Below are positions 45,133 through 54,201 of a DNA stretch of 64,000 bases, piece by piece (positions within the stretch are counted from its first letter, which is position 1; every line of letters begins with the position of its first letter). The stretch is from JAFGXT01 sp963677165 (GTDB taxonomy: Bacteria; Verrucomicrobiota; Lentisphaeria; Victivallales; SZUA-371). The notes under the pieces are model-generated. The model worked only from the letters and a program-made list of their open reading frames with translations, had not been told where the DNA came from and did no database searches. The DNA lies in assembly GCA_963677165.2 (NCBI GenBank), contig CAXXSX010000002.1, positions 124,001 through 188,000 of the forward strand, in the 5' to 3' direction. The position numbers were made by a program, and so were the translations under genes.

Positions 45133-46605
45133 ATGTCATGTGAGTTCAAAGCAGATGATATTGTAAAATCCTGCCCTAAACTGGAAAGCGGTCTGCGTCT
45201 GGGACGGGAAGGCGTCCATGCCTGCGCTCTGGGTCCTTTTTCCGCTCCGATATACTGGACGGCAAAAGAAGCAGGAAGTCTGACGATAACCAAAGATATG
45301 ATCAGTGCCAAGCGCAGAGAATTATTTTATAAGCTGAATGATGACTGTTCTAACATTGCGTGCAAAGGCTGTAAGATGGTTGTCGAGAAAAAGTTTAAAG
45401 ATGTAGAATTTTCGAAACTTGGACATATTGACGTTGCGGCTTGTACGCTTTGTAATCTCAGATGTAATTTTTGCGGGTATGTAAAGCATAATCTTCTGGC
45501 TAAAGCGGAATATGATCCGTTACCTATATTGCGGACTTTTCAACCAGAAGATGTGTTATGGAGTTCCGCGGTGGATTTTAACGGAGGTGAGCCCACCCTG
45601 CTCCCAAATTTCGAAGACTACATAGAATATTTCAACAGCAGAAAAATACGTATCTTTCTGTATACGAATGCCGTCTTATACAAACAGGCAGCATATGATG
45701 GCCTCGTGAACGGCAGTATCAGGTGGATTTGCACCTCTCTTGATGCCGGAACCCCCTCCACATATCTGGCGACAAAAGAACGCGATGTTTTCGATGATGT
45801 AATAGAAAACCTTACCCGCTATGCCGATGCCGGAAGCAAAGGCGGTGGAGAACTCGCGGTAAAATATATCTTTACGGAGGACAACTCTTCTGATGACGAC
45901 GTCACAGGATTTGTCTACGCGATGCTGGCAATCAGGCCGCAACAGATATGGTTGACATTTGACTTTGAACCGTTGCAAGGCCTTCCGGGAGACTCCGAAG
46001 ATTTCGGCGGCTATGATTATTCAAAACATATCAATGCTTATGTCAAGACCTATTTCATGCTGAAAAAACACGGTGTTGCTGTTGGTCATTTTACCGAAAA
46101 CCATCTCGCCGCAGTTAGTAATCACGGTAAAAGGCTAATGCGCATTGTAAAAGAGAAAATCCAACAAGGGGAAGCGAATTATAAAAATATCCCTGAGTTG
46201 ATGATTAAAAATTTCAGGAAAGAAGAAAAAAAATATGATGTTGAATATGGCTGTTTTGCTCTTAACCCTTTCAAAGTGATCGACGCAGAAAAAAATGATA
46301 TGGAATTGTCTTTGAAAGGCAAAAAAGTGCTGGTCGTTCCAACCTGTCATCAGTCTATCAGTCTTTTGCCGAATAAGGATATAAAGGAAGCCGCGACAGT
46401 TGGACTGGTTGATCGTGACGCTTCTATGCAGGGCAGAGAGATAGAAGGCAGCAAAGTATACAGTTATGAAGATATTGAAAATATTGATCCGGATGTAATC
46501 TTAGTGTCATGTGTTGAACGTATTGAGCAGGATATTTTAAATACACTGGCAAAGTATAAAAACAAACGATCACAAATTTTTGTAAACAGAAGCGGCAAGT
46601 GTTAA
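45133..46605 (+). CDS. Radical SAM protein with N-terminal Cys-rich and C-terminal Rossmann-like regions
   Basis: The core motif CNLRCNFC gives Cys107, Cys111 and Cys114, with DFNGGEPTLLPN as the SAM-binding GGE motif. An additional Cys at 104 precedes it. Upstream, GREGVHACALGPFSAP and CSNIACKGCKM (Cys31, 72, 77, 80) look like a SPASM-type auxiliary cluster region set before the barrel, as in the protein at 40639. Residues from about 390 are a diverged copy of the recurring Rossmann-like domain (KKVLVVPTCHQSI, VGLVDRDASMQGREIEG), in which the GxGxxG loop has been lost. It lies between the SDR and FkbM genes in a tightly spaced operon. The reaction is unknown. Confidence 0.85.
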   Translation: MSCEFKADDIVKSCPKLESGLRLGREGVHACALGPFSAPIYWTAKEAGSLTITKDMISAKRRELFYKLNDDCSNIACKGCKMVVEKKFKDVEFSKLGHIDVAACTLCNLRCNFCGYVKHNLLAKAEYDPLPILRTFQPEDVLWSSAVDFNGGEPTLLPNFEDYIEYFNSRKIRIFLYTNAVLYKQAAYDGLVNGSIRWICTSLDAGTPSTYLATKERDVFDDVIENLTRYADAGSKGGGELAVKYIFTEDNSSDDDVTGFVYAMLAIRPQQIWLTFDFEPLQGLPGDSEDFGGYDYSKHINAYVKTYFMLKKHGVAVGHFTENHLAAVSNHGKRLMRIVKEKIQQGEANYKNIPELMIKNFRKEEKKYDVEYGCFALNPFKVIDAEKNDMELSLKGKKVLVVPTCHQSISLLPNKDIKEAATVGLVDRDASMQGREIEGSKVYSYEDIENIDPDVILVSCVERIEQDILNTLAKYKNKRSQIFVNRSGKC

Positions 46606-46617
46606 ATAGAGAAATCA

Positions 46618-47766
46618 ATGGAAACATACCGGAAAAAACTTGAAAAGCTATTTGAGGAACCAGATTTTAGTGATAAGGCTTTCTTTGTCGATAAAATTTT
46701 CGGCGGAAAGAATGTTGTACTCTACGGAGCTGGAGAGAGCAGTCACTGGTTCATTGAAATCATCATTAAGATGTACAATATTATCCCGGTAGCGGTCCTG
46801 GATAAAAAATTTGCCGGAAATGACAAGTTTGAAGGAGTTAATGCATTTTCTCCTGATGATTACAAACCGTCGAGAGACATTCTGGAAAATGCGATTGCGG
46901 TAATCAGTATCGGAAACATGAAATATTATGATGATATTTACAAAACCCTGAAAAACATCGGTTTTAAAAATATCATCTCGCTGCGTGAAATTTATGAGAT
47001 TCATAATCCGTTTAACCTCCCGGCAGAACTTGCGTCCGAAGGAAAACGTTACTTTTTGAGAAACAAAGATAAGATTATGAAAGCTTTCAACATGCTTAAA
47101 GATGAGTTGAGCCGTGAGGTCTATTATACATATTTGCGGACTCATATCGAGAGAGTCCCGGTTTTAATTCCAGTCAGCCCCAGGGATGAACAATACTTTC
47201 CAAATGATATAAAACTCTCAAAAGGCTATTCTCATTTTATCAATTGTGGTTCATATGACGGGGATGTGGTAAGGCTTCTTAACAATAAATCAGGAAAGGT
47301 TGACAGTCTAATATGTTTCGAACCCGAACCGAAAATTTATGAACGTCTTTCAGAATATTTAAAACAAAACCATGACCGGATAGCGAACAATATAATCAGC
47401 TTACCGAACGCGGTTTACGACAAAAATGATGTGGTAAGTTTCAAAAGCGGCTTTGGCCTTGGATCGCGTATTGCAAAGGATGGGAATACAGTTGTCCAAA
47501 CGGTGTCTCTTGATAACCTGTTCCCGAATTTCAACCCGACATTTATCACCATGGATGTGGAAGGGGTGGAACCGGAGGTCCTTCGTGGAGCTCAGGACAT
47601 GTTAAAGAGGGCAAAGCCGGATATGGGAATTTGTGTCTATCATTCTCCAAACCATATATGGGAAATCCCATTATTTTTGGACAAACTTAACGCCGGCTAT
47701 AAATTTTATTTGAGGAATTATACGTCATTCTGTATTGAAACCGTGCTTTATGCTGTATCTGATTAA
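46618..47766 (+). CDS. FkbM-family methyltransferase with N-terminal Rossmann-like domain
   Basis: Residues about 28-125 are the recurring domain (KNVVLYGAGESSHWFIEI, VAVLDKKFAGND, LKNIGFKNIISL). The FkbM domain follows: FINCGSYDGDVVRLL binds SAM, ICFEPEPKIYERL holds the ribose-binding acid, and ITMDVEGVEPEVLRGA (about 311-326) is the family signature. FkbM enzymes O-methylate sugars or polyketides. This copy has all usual motifs and should be active, probably on the glycan built by the cluster. It starts 12 bases after the radical SAM gene. Confidence 0.9.
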   Translation: METYRKKLEKLFEEPDFSDKAFFVDKIFGGKNVVLYGAGESSHWFIEIIIKMYNIIPVAVLDKKFAGNDKFEGVNAFSPDDYKPSRDILENAIAVISIGNMKYYDDIYKTLKNIGFKNIISLREIYEIHNPFNLPAELASEGKRYFLRNKDKIMKAFNMLKDELSREVYYTYLRTHIERVPVLIPVSPRDEQYFPNDIKLSKGYSHFINCGSYDGDVVRLLNNKSGKVDSLICFEPEPKIYERLSEYLKQNHDRIANNIISLPNAVYDKNDVVSFKSGFGLGSRIAKDGNTVVQTVSLDNLFPNFNPTFITMDVEGVEPEVLRGAQDMLKRAKPDMGICVYHSPNHIWEIPLFLDKLNAGYKFYLRNYTSFCIETVLYAVSD

Positions 47767-47896
47767 ATTATTTATTGAATATAATGAAGATACAAATAAA
47801 AAAGATGAAATAAACCACGAACATCTTTACGTTACGGGCTTTAAATCGTTCAAGCAACAGATTTAACAATATATAATTATAGGAAACAGGTCCATT

Positions 47897-49165
47897 ATGA
47901 TTAATATCGTCGAAGAAATTTTTAAACGTATCAACACGGCAAAAAAAAGTGAAAGTTTTCTAGAAAGGGTATTTAAGAGGAATACCCCTGAAGATTTAAA
48001 GAGTAAAACCATTGTCTTATTCGGCTCTGGAAGTTTGGGGCAGGAATACAAAAAGGCTTTTAATATACTTGATGTTTTTCCCGCTTATTTCTGTGATAAT
48101 TCCGCATCAAAACATGGGACGATGTGCTGTGGTCTTCCAATCATTTCCTTTAATGAATTAAAAGAAGATTTTAAGGACGCTTATATTGTAATTACATCTT
48201 TCAAGTATTTGGATGAAATTACAGCCCAACTGCTTAATAACGGATTTTCTTCGGATCAGATATTTTGCAAAAGATCAGATTTGGGTAATGAGATTCATCT
48301 TATGAATCTCTATGCAAATAGCTCAACGATGAGTTTTGCATTAACTGCGAATTCGGAACAGTGCATTGAAAATTCATTGGAGATTCTCAAAAATAACAAA
48401 GACAAGATAGCTGAAGTTTACAATTTTCTTGAAGATTCAAAATCAAAAGAACTTTTGATAACAAAACTTGCACTTTTTGCATCCGGTGAAAATTACAACT
48501 TATTTAAGTATTTAATACTTAATTTTAGTGAACCGGTTCTGGAGTTCGGCCTGGGAAATCCAATGGAACATGAAGTTTATTATTACTTTAATAATGACGT
48601 ACTTTCTCTGACAAATGGAGAAAAGTATGTTGATATTGGTGCAGCTGATGGTGACACGATTATAACCTTTACTGATGCTTGCAGTAAAAACGGTGTTGAG
48701 TATGAAAAAATTTATGCATTTGAACCGGATCCTGAAAATTACAAAAAAATGCTGAAAAATACGAAACAGTATTCAAATATTTCCTATCAGCAAAAGGGGC
48801 TTTGGTCTAAATCAGGGAAAATGAGATTTTTAAGTCACGATCAAGTACGGCATGATGAAGAAATGGCCATCTCCGATTCGGGAAATCTAGAAATTGAAGT
48901 AGTAGAACTTGACGAGTTTTTGGAAGGACAAGATGTTACCTTTATAAAAATGGATCCTCCTGGAAATGTTGTCCCGGAATTACTGAAAGGGTCAGAAAAA
49001 ACAATCAAAGCATGCAAGCCCAAACTGGCTCTGGGAGCATATCATTCACTGGAAGCCATTTTTGAAGTTCCCCTTGCCGTGCATGAAATTTGGCCTGATT
49101 ATAAGTTTTACCTGCGTCATTTGTCTTTTCATGCAAACGAAACTGATTTATTGGCCACACTTTAA
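47897..49165 (+). CDS. FkbM-like methyltransferase with N-terminal Rossmann-like domain and altered signature
   Basis: The N-terminal domain (about 35-135: TIVLFGSGSLGQEYKKAF, PAYFCDNSASKHG, LLNNGFSSDQIFC) is close to the C-terminal domain of the pyruvyl-transferase-like protein. The FkbM part has YVDIGAADGDTI and AFEPDPENYKKML for SAM binding. The family signature D(I/V)EG.E, intact in the neighbour, reads IKMDPPGNVVPELLKGSE here (352-358 altered), losing the Glu. It may have a changed substrate or be impaired. A ribosome site (AGGAAAC) precedes the start weakly. It ends the AT-rich part of the cluster; a 194-bp gap follows. Confidence 0.85.
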   Translation: MINIVEEIFKRINTAKKSESFLERVFKRNTPEDLKSKTIVLFGSGSLGQEYKKAFNILDVFPAYFCDNSASKHGTMCCGLPIISFNELKEDFKDAYIVITSFKYLDEITAQLLNNGFSSDQIFCKRSDLGNEIHLMNLYANSSTMSFALTANSEQCIENSLEILKNNKDKIAEVYNFLEDSKSKELLITKLALFASGENYNLFKYLILNFSEPVLEFGLGNPMEHEVYYYFNNDVLSLTNGEKYVDIGAADGDTIITFTDACSKNGVEYEKIYAFEPDPENYKKMLKNTKQYSNISYQQKGLWSKSGKMRFLSHDQVRHDEEMAISDSGNLEIEVVELDEFLEGQDVTFIKMDPPGNVVPELLKGSEKTIKACKPKLALGAYHSLEAIFEVPLAVHEIWPDYKFYLRHLSFHANETDLLATL

Positions 49166-49359
49166 TATGTTTGCAGATCAATATATTCGGAGGTCCAAGG
49201 ATATCAGAAGCCAAACTGGTTTCTTTTGCAGTTGATCGTTTTTATATAATTTGTATTGGTATATATGTTGCGTATATTAATTTCCTAATTTTGATGGCAT
49301 TTTGAAACCGGAAGAAAATCAATAATGCAGTATAATACAATATAAACGGGGTTACCAAA

Positions 49360-50127
49360 ATGAAAGCAGTAATTCTTGCCGGGGGATATGGTTCCCGTCT
49401 GATGGAAGAAACGATGTCTATCCCTAAGCCGTTGGTTACGATTGGGAACAAACCGATTTTATGGCATATCATGAAAGTTCTGTCTTTTCACGGCATCAAT
49501 GAATTCATTATTTGCTGTGGCTATAAAGGGTACATGATAAAGGAATATTTCGCCAACTATTTTCTGCATATGTCCGATGTTACTTTTGATATGGAGAACA
49601 ACGAAATGAAGGTACATCAGAAGCATTCCGAACCCTGGAAAGTCACTTTAATCGACACAGGTGAGGATACTGCGACAGGTGGACGTCTAAAAAAAGTCAG
49701 AGACTATCTTGACGATGAACGTTTCATTTTTACTTACGGCGACGGAGTCGGTGATGTCAATATCACCAAACTGGTAAGCTTCGCCGAAAAACTCGACGTT
49801 CGAGCATGTTTGACTGCGGTCCAACCACCGGGACGTTTCGGCATGCTGGAAATCGATGGAAATTATGTTACAAGTTTTATTGAAAAACCCACAACCGACG
49901 GTACCTGGATCAACGGTGGATTTTTTGTCTTAAAGCCGGAAGTTCTGGATTATATTAAGGGTGACGACATGTCATGGGAGAGTTTTCCACTGCACACGCT
50001 CTGCCAGGAAAAACAACTGGCGATTTATAAACATCATGGTTTCTGGCGTCCGATGGATATGCTGAGGGATAAAATTTATTTGGAAAAATTGTGGGAAGAA
50101 GGAAACGCTCCCTGGAAAATATGGTAA
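49360..50127 (+). CDS. rfbF: Glucose-1-phosphate cytidylyltransferase
   Basis: RfbF (DdhA) makes CDP-glucose from CTP and glucose-1-phosphate, the first step to CDP-3,6-dideoxyhexoses. The N-terminal nucleotide-binding motif is ILAGGYGSRL, followed by SIPKPLVTIGNKPILWH. FTYGDGVGDVNI holds the metal-binding Asp, and the family-typical TAVQPPGRFGML and WINGGFFVL are present. The length of 255 aa is standard. The next gene starts immediately after its stop. The sequence is less AT-rich than the genes before it, which may mark a boundary between two acquired blocks. Confidence 0.95.
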   Translation: MKAVILAGGYGSRLMEETMSIPKPLVTIGNKPILWHIMKVLSFHGINEFIICCGYKGYMIKEYFANYFLHMSDVTFDMENNEMKVHQKHSEPWKVTLIDTGEDTATGGRLKKVRDYLDDERFIFTYGDGVGDVNITKLVSFAEKLDVRACLTAVQPPGRFGMLEIDGNYVTSFIEKPTTDGTWINGGFFVLKPEVLDYIKGDDMSWESFPLHTLCQEKQLAIYKHHGFWRPMDMLRDKIYLEKLWEEGNAPWKIW

Positions 50128-51198
50128 ATGTTTAATAATATCTACAGAAATAAACGAGTGCTGGTAACGGGGCATACCGGTTTCAAAGGCTCCTGGTTGG
50201 TTCTCTGGCTCAAAAAATTAGGAGCGGAAGTTCTAGGGTATTCTCTTTCCGCGCCCACTGCCCCCAACCATCTTGACAGCCTGGGGCTGGATATTCACTC
50301 TGAAATTGGAAATATTCTTGATTCCGATAGGCTGGAAAAATGTTTTGCGGAGTTTCAACCGGAAATCGTTTTTCATCTGGCAGCACAAGCTCTGGTACGT
50401 CCATCCTACCAAAATCCAGTTGAAACATTTGAGACAAATGTCATGGGTACAATAAAAGTATTCGAGGCCTGCCGTAAAACTGATTCCGTAAAGGGAATCG
50501 TAAATATTACCAGTGACAAGTGTTATGATAATAAAGAATGGGCCTGGGGATATCGTGAAAATGACGCGATGGGCGGTCATGATCCCTACAGCGCGTCAAA
50601 GGGGTGTGCGGAATTGGTGAGTTCATCTTATCGTAATTCTTTTTTTGCAGAAAAAGGCGTATTGCTGGCAAGCTGCCGCGCCGGAAATGTGATCGGCGGC
50701 GGAGACTGGGCCGTTGACCGGTTGATTCCGGATATTATTCGCGCGACGGTAAAAGATGAAAAAGTTGAAATTAGAAGTCCGGGAGCAACACGCCCCTGGC
50801 AACATGTATTGGAACCACTGAGCGGTTATCTTCAGACGGGACAAAAACTCCTTGAGAAGGACAACACATTTGCCCAGGCATGGAACTTCGGCCCCGAAGA
50901 CTCCGGTTCAATAACGGTTGGTGAAGTCGTAAACAAGATTCATTGCTTCTGGTCCAAAGTGGAATTTAAAATAGCGGAAAACGCGACGGCTTTACATGAA
51001 GCAAATTTACTGAAACTGGATTGTTCAAAAGCTCATCAGCAATTAAAATGGCGTGGGGTATGGGATTGCGATACAACTATACAACGAACGGTTCAGTGGT
51101 ATCGGAATTTTTACGAGAAGGATGTAGTTTCAAGTATGGATGATCTTTCATTATATATAGCAGACGCAAAGGCAAAAGACGTAGAATGGACAAAATAA
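50128..51198 (+). CDS. rfbG: CDP-glucose 4,6-dehydratase
   Basis: RfbG (DdhB) converts CDP-glucose to CDP-4-keto-6-deoxyglucose using bound NAD. The extended-SDR features are VTGHTGFKGSWLVLWL (NAD loop), the catalytic Thr-Ser-Asp region NITSDKCYDNKEW, and DPYSASKGCAELV with the YxxxK pair. RPWQHVLEPLSGYL is typical of this family. The length of 356 aa is as expected. It begins at the base following the rfbF stop, and its last 13 bases overlap rfbH, so all three genes are translationally coupled. Confidence 0.95.
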   Translation: MFNNIYRNKRVLVTGHTGFKGSWLVLWLKKLGAEVLGYSLSAPTAPNHLDSLGLDIHSEIGNILDSDRLEKCFAEFQPEIVFHLAAQALVRPSYQNPVETFETNVMGTIKVFEACRKTDSVKGIVNITSDKCYDNKEWAWGYRENDAMGGHDPYSASKGCAELVSSSYRNSFFAEKGVLLASCRAGNVIGGGDWAVDRLIPDIIRATVKDEKVEIRSPGATRPWQHVLEPLSGYLQTGQKLLEKDNTFAQAWNFGPEDSGSITVGEVVNKIHCFWSKVEFKIAENATALHEANLLKLDCSKAHQQLKWRGVWDCDTTIQRTVQWYRNFYEKDVVSSMDDLSLYIADAKAKDVEWTK

Positions 51199-52535
51199 AA
51201 AAAGCAGAACAGTTAAAGGCTGATATCCTTGAAAAGGTAAAAGAATACTATTCATTGGCTCATGATAATTCCAGCCAGGAATTTATTCCGGGGGAATCAA
51301 GATTAAACTACGCCGGACGGGTATTTGACGAACGAGAAATGATCAATCTGGTAGACTCTTCATTGGATTTCTGGCTGACTTACGGTGACTACTCCAGAAG
51401 ATTCGAAGCCGGGCTTGCCGAGTTTCTCGGCGTTCGCTTTTGTTTACTGGTCAATTCCGGATCTTCTGCCAACTTGTTGGCTTTTTCAGCCCTGACATCT
51501 CAGCTGCTAAAGGAACGTAGAATCGTGCGTGGCGATGAAGTAATCACCGTTGCTGCTGGTTTTCCTACAACGGTCGCTCCGATTATTCAACACAGTGCGG
51601 TTCCAGTGTTTGTCGATGTTGATCTCGAAACTACCAATGTTGACTGCTCCAAACTTGAAGATGCCGTTTCCGACCGAACCAAAGCGGTTATGCTCGCTCA
51701 TACCCTGGGAAATCCGTTCAACCTGAAAAAGGTCAAAGAATTTTGCGATAAACATAATCTCTGGCTGATCGAAGACAATTGCGATGCTCTCGGTTCAAAG
51801 TATGACGGTCATTATACCGGTACTTTTGGAGATATCGGAACTTCCAGCTTTTATCCACCTCATCATATGACCATGGGTGAAGGCGGTGCGGTTTATACGG
51901 ATAACCCGCTACTGAAAAAAATTATGCTTTCCATGCGCGACTGGGGCCGTGACTGCTGGTGCGACAGCGGACGTGACAATACCTGCGGACATCGTTTTTC
52001 CGGACAATATGGAACCTTACCGTTCGGCTATGACCACAAGTATGTGTACAGTCATTTCGGTTATAATTTGAAAGCCAGCGACATGCAGGCAGCAGTCGGC
52101 TGTGCTCAGCTTGACAAGTTGTCCGGATTCGTTAAAAAACGTCGGGAAAACCATGAGTATCTGCGACAGCTTTTCATTGAGCGCGGACTGGAGAAATATC
52201 TGGTGATCCAACAGGCCGAAGCGAATTCAGAACCATCCTGGTTTGGCATGCTGGTTATCCTGAAAGAAAATGTTCCGTTTTCCCGCAACATGCTGGCGGA
52301 ATTTCTGGAAAGCCGAAAGATTCAAACCCGTAATCTTTTTGCCGGAAATCTCACTCGCCATCCTTGTTTTGATTCATTAAAAGAAGGGGTTGATTTTCGG
52401 ATTTGCGGCCAGCTTGATAATACGGATCGGATCATGAATGACGCGATTTGGGTGGGTGTGTATCCCGGTCTCAGCCAGGGAAAACTGGAATGGATGGCTG
52501 ATTCTTTTGCGGAATTTATTAATGGTAATGTTTAG
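51186..52535 (+). CDS. rfbH: CDP-4-dehydro-6-deoxyglucose 3-dehydrase (E1)
   Basis: RfbH (DdhC) removes the C3 hydroxyl of CDP-4-keto-6-deoxyglucose with PMP and an iron-sulfur cluster. It has an aminotransferase fold in which the PLP-binding Lys is replaced by His (SFYPPHHMTMGEGG, His226), the signature of this dehydrase. The [2Fe-2S] ligands lie in RDCWCDSGRDNTCGHRF. The length of 449 aa is typical. Its reductase partner (DdhD/E3) is not encoded in the window and must come from elsewhere or be replaced. The product is the branch point to paratose, abequose, tyvelose, ascarylose or yersiniose. Confidence 0.95.
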   Translation: MDKIKKAEQLKADILEKVKEYYSLAHDNSSQEFIPGESRLNYAGRVFDEREMINLVDSSLDFWLTYGDYSRRFEAGLAEFLGVRFCLLVNSGSSANLLAFSALTSQLLKERRIVRGDEVITVAAGFPTTVAPIIQHSAVPVFVDVDLETTNVDCSKLEDAVSDRTKAVMLAHTLGNPFNLKKVKEFCDKHNLWLIEDNCDALGSKYDGHYTGTFGDIGTSSFYPPHHMTMGEGGAVYTDNPLLKKIMLSMRDWGRDCWCDSGRDNTCGHRFSGQYGTLPFGYDHKYVYSHFGYNLKASDMQAAVGCAQLDKLSGFVKKRRENHEYLRQLFIERGLEKYLVIQQAEANSEPSWFGMLVILKENVPFSRNMLAEFLESRKIQTRNLFAGNLTRHPCFDSLKEGVDFRICGQLDNTDRIMNDAIWVGVYPGLSQGKLEWMADSFAEFINGNV

Positions 52536-52662
52536 TCCTGATTAATTTTTATGGTTACAGAAAGTTAGTGGTCGGGATTAAGCATATAAACATTTGTTTT
52601 TACGATTAAGACAATTATTTTTTCTTGTGCTTTCAAGAATTTAAGTTGATAAGGGAACAACA

Positions 52663-54186
52663 ATGGACAGTATTTTTAACAAGTTGATTATTCTGGAAAT
52701 GGCGAATAATCATATGGGAAGTGTTGAGCACGGAATTAACATTATCAGAGCCTTTCATGAAGTAGTTAAGCCGTTTGGGCTGAAATGCGCAATAAAATTT
52801 CAGTACCGTGATCTGGATACGTTTATTCATCCGGATTTCAAGGATCGCACCGATATTAAATATATCAAGCGTTTTTCCGAAACCAGATTGAGCGAAGAAG
52901 ATTTTCTGACCATGAAAGCAGAAATGGACAGACTGGGTTTTGTTTCCGTCTGTACCCCATTCGACGAGATTTCCGTGGACCGGGTTGAAAAACACCAGTA
53001 TAATATTCTCAAGATAGCCAGTTGCTCTTTCACCGACTGGCCCCTGCTTGAAAAAATTGCTCAGACCGATCTGCCGGTCATTGCGTCTACCGCAGGTGCT
53101 TCCATTGAAGATATCGACCGGGTCGTATCATTTTTTGAACACCGCAAAAAGACTTTCTGCCTGATGCACTGTGTCGGCTCCTACCCTACCCCGCTTGAAG
53201 ATATGGAGCTAAACCAGATATCGTTCTTTAAAGAAAGATATCCATCGCTTCCGATCGGTTATTCCACGCATGAAGACCCGGGTAATACCGATGCGGTGAA
53301 AATTGCTGTCGGAAAAGGTGCCTGTGTATTTGAACGTCATGTCGGTCTGCCCACGGATGAATACAGTATCAATGCGTATTCCTCCACACCTGAACAGGTA
53401 AAAAACTGGCTGACGGCAATAACTTCAGCGTATACAATGTGCGGTGTCTCTGGTCGTCGCCGGGATATTTCCGCCAAGGAAAAAGAGGATCTGCGCGGAC
53501 TGAAACGAGGAGCCTTCGCTTCAAAAGAAATTTCAGCCGGCAGTTCGTTCCAGTTAGCCGATTCTTTCCTGGCAATTCCCAATAGTCCGGACCAGCTTCT
53601 GGCCAACGATATGTCGAAATATTCCGATTTTACCGCCACGCAGGATTTCGGAGTTAACTCCGCAATTACAGCCGAAGGGTTTGAGGCATCCAACAGCCGG
53701 AACCGTATTCTTGAAATTATCCGGCGGCTTGCCGCGCTGCTTCGAGACAGCGGCATTGTCCTGCAAAGCAAGCTTGAACTTGAACTATCCCATCACCACG
53801 GCATTGACCAGTTTGAACGCTGGGGGTGCTCGATGATTAACTGCATCAACCGGGAATATTGTAAAAAGATCATTATGCTGCTGCCAGGTCAGGAAAATCC
53901 CTGTCACAGCCATAAGCAAAAGGAAGAGACCTTTCACATTCTTTACGGCGATATGGAACTGACTTTGGACGGAGTAACAACCAGTTACAGTTCAGGCGCC
54001 CTGATCACGGTGGAACGCGAGCGTCCGCATAGCTTCTCTTCCAAAAACGGAGCCGTATTCGAGGAAGTGTCCACCACTCATTACAAAAACGACTCCTATT
54101 ACGAAGATCAAAGCATTATGACCAATACAAACCGGAAAACCCAAATGACTTTCTGGGCCGACTGGCTTGCTGATAAGATTCAGTAG
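52663..54186 (+). CDS. NeuB-family synthase with SAF and C-terminal cupin domains
   Basis: Residues 1-250 form a NeuB-like TIM barrel (IILEMANNHMGSVEHG, IKFQYRDLDTFI, STAGASIEDIDR, GYSTHEDPG), the family that condenses phosphoenolpyruvate with amino sugars to make nonulosonic acids. A SAF/antifreeze-like domain follows (RGAFASKEISAGSSFQLAD). The C-terminal 120 residues are a cupin, with PGQENPCHSHKQKEETFH and RPHSF as metal-binding His motifs. This fusion occurs in other surface-glycan clusters. Product identity is open: a nonulosonic-acid-like sugar or another PEP-derived branch. The HAD phosphatase gene starts 15 bases downstream, fitting removal of a phosphate from the product. Confidence 0.88.
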   Translation: MDSIFNKLIILEMANNHMGSVEHGINIIRAFHEVVKPFGLKCAIKFQYRDLDTFIHPDFKDRTDIKYIKRFSETRLSEEDFLTMKAEMDRLGFVSVCTPFDEISVDRVEKHQYNILKIASCSFTDWPLLEKIAQTDLPVIASTAGASIEDIDRVVSFFEHRKKTFCLMHCVGSYPTPLEDMELNQISFFKERYPSLPIGYSTHEDPGNTDAVKIAVGKGACVFERHVGLPTDEYSINAYSSTPEQVKNWLTAITSAYTMCGVSGRRRDISAKEKEDLRGLKRGAFASKEISAGSSFQLADSFLAIPNSPDQLLANDMSKYSDFTATQDFGVNSAITAEGFEASNSRNRILEIIRRLAALLRDSGIVLQSKLELELSHHHGIDQFERWGCSMINCINREYCKKIIMLLPGQENPCHSHKQKEETFHILYGDMELTLDGVTTSYSSGALITVERERPHSFSSKNGAVFEEVSTTHYKNDSYYEDQSIMTNTNRKTQMTFWADWLADKIQ

Positions 54187-54201
54187 GGTCGGGAAGAAAA
54201 G

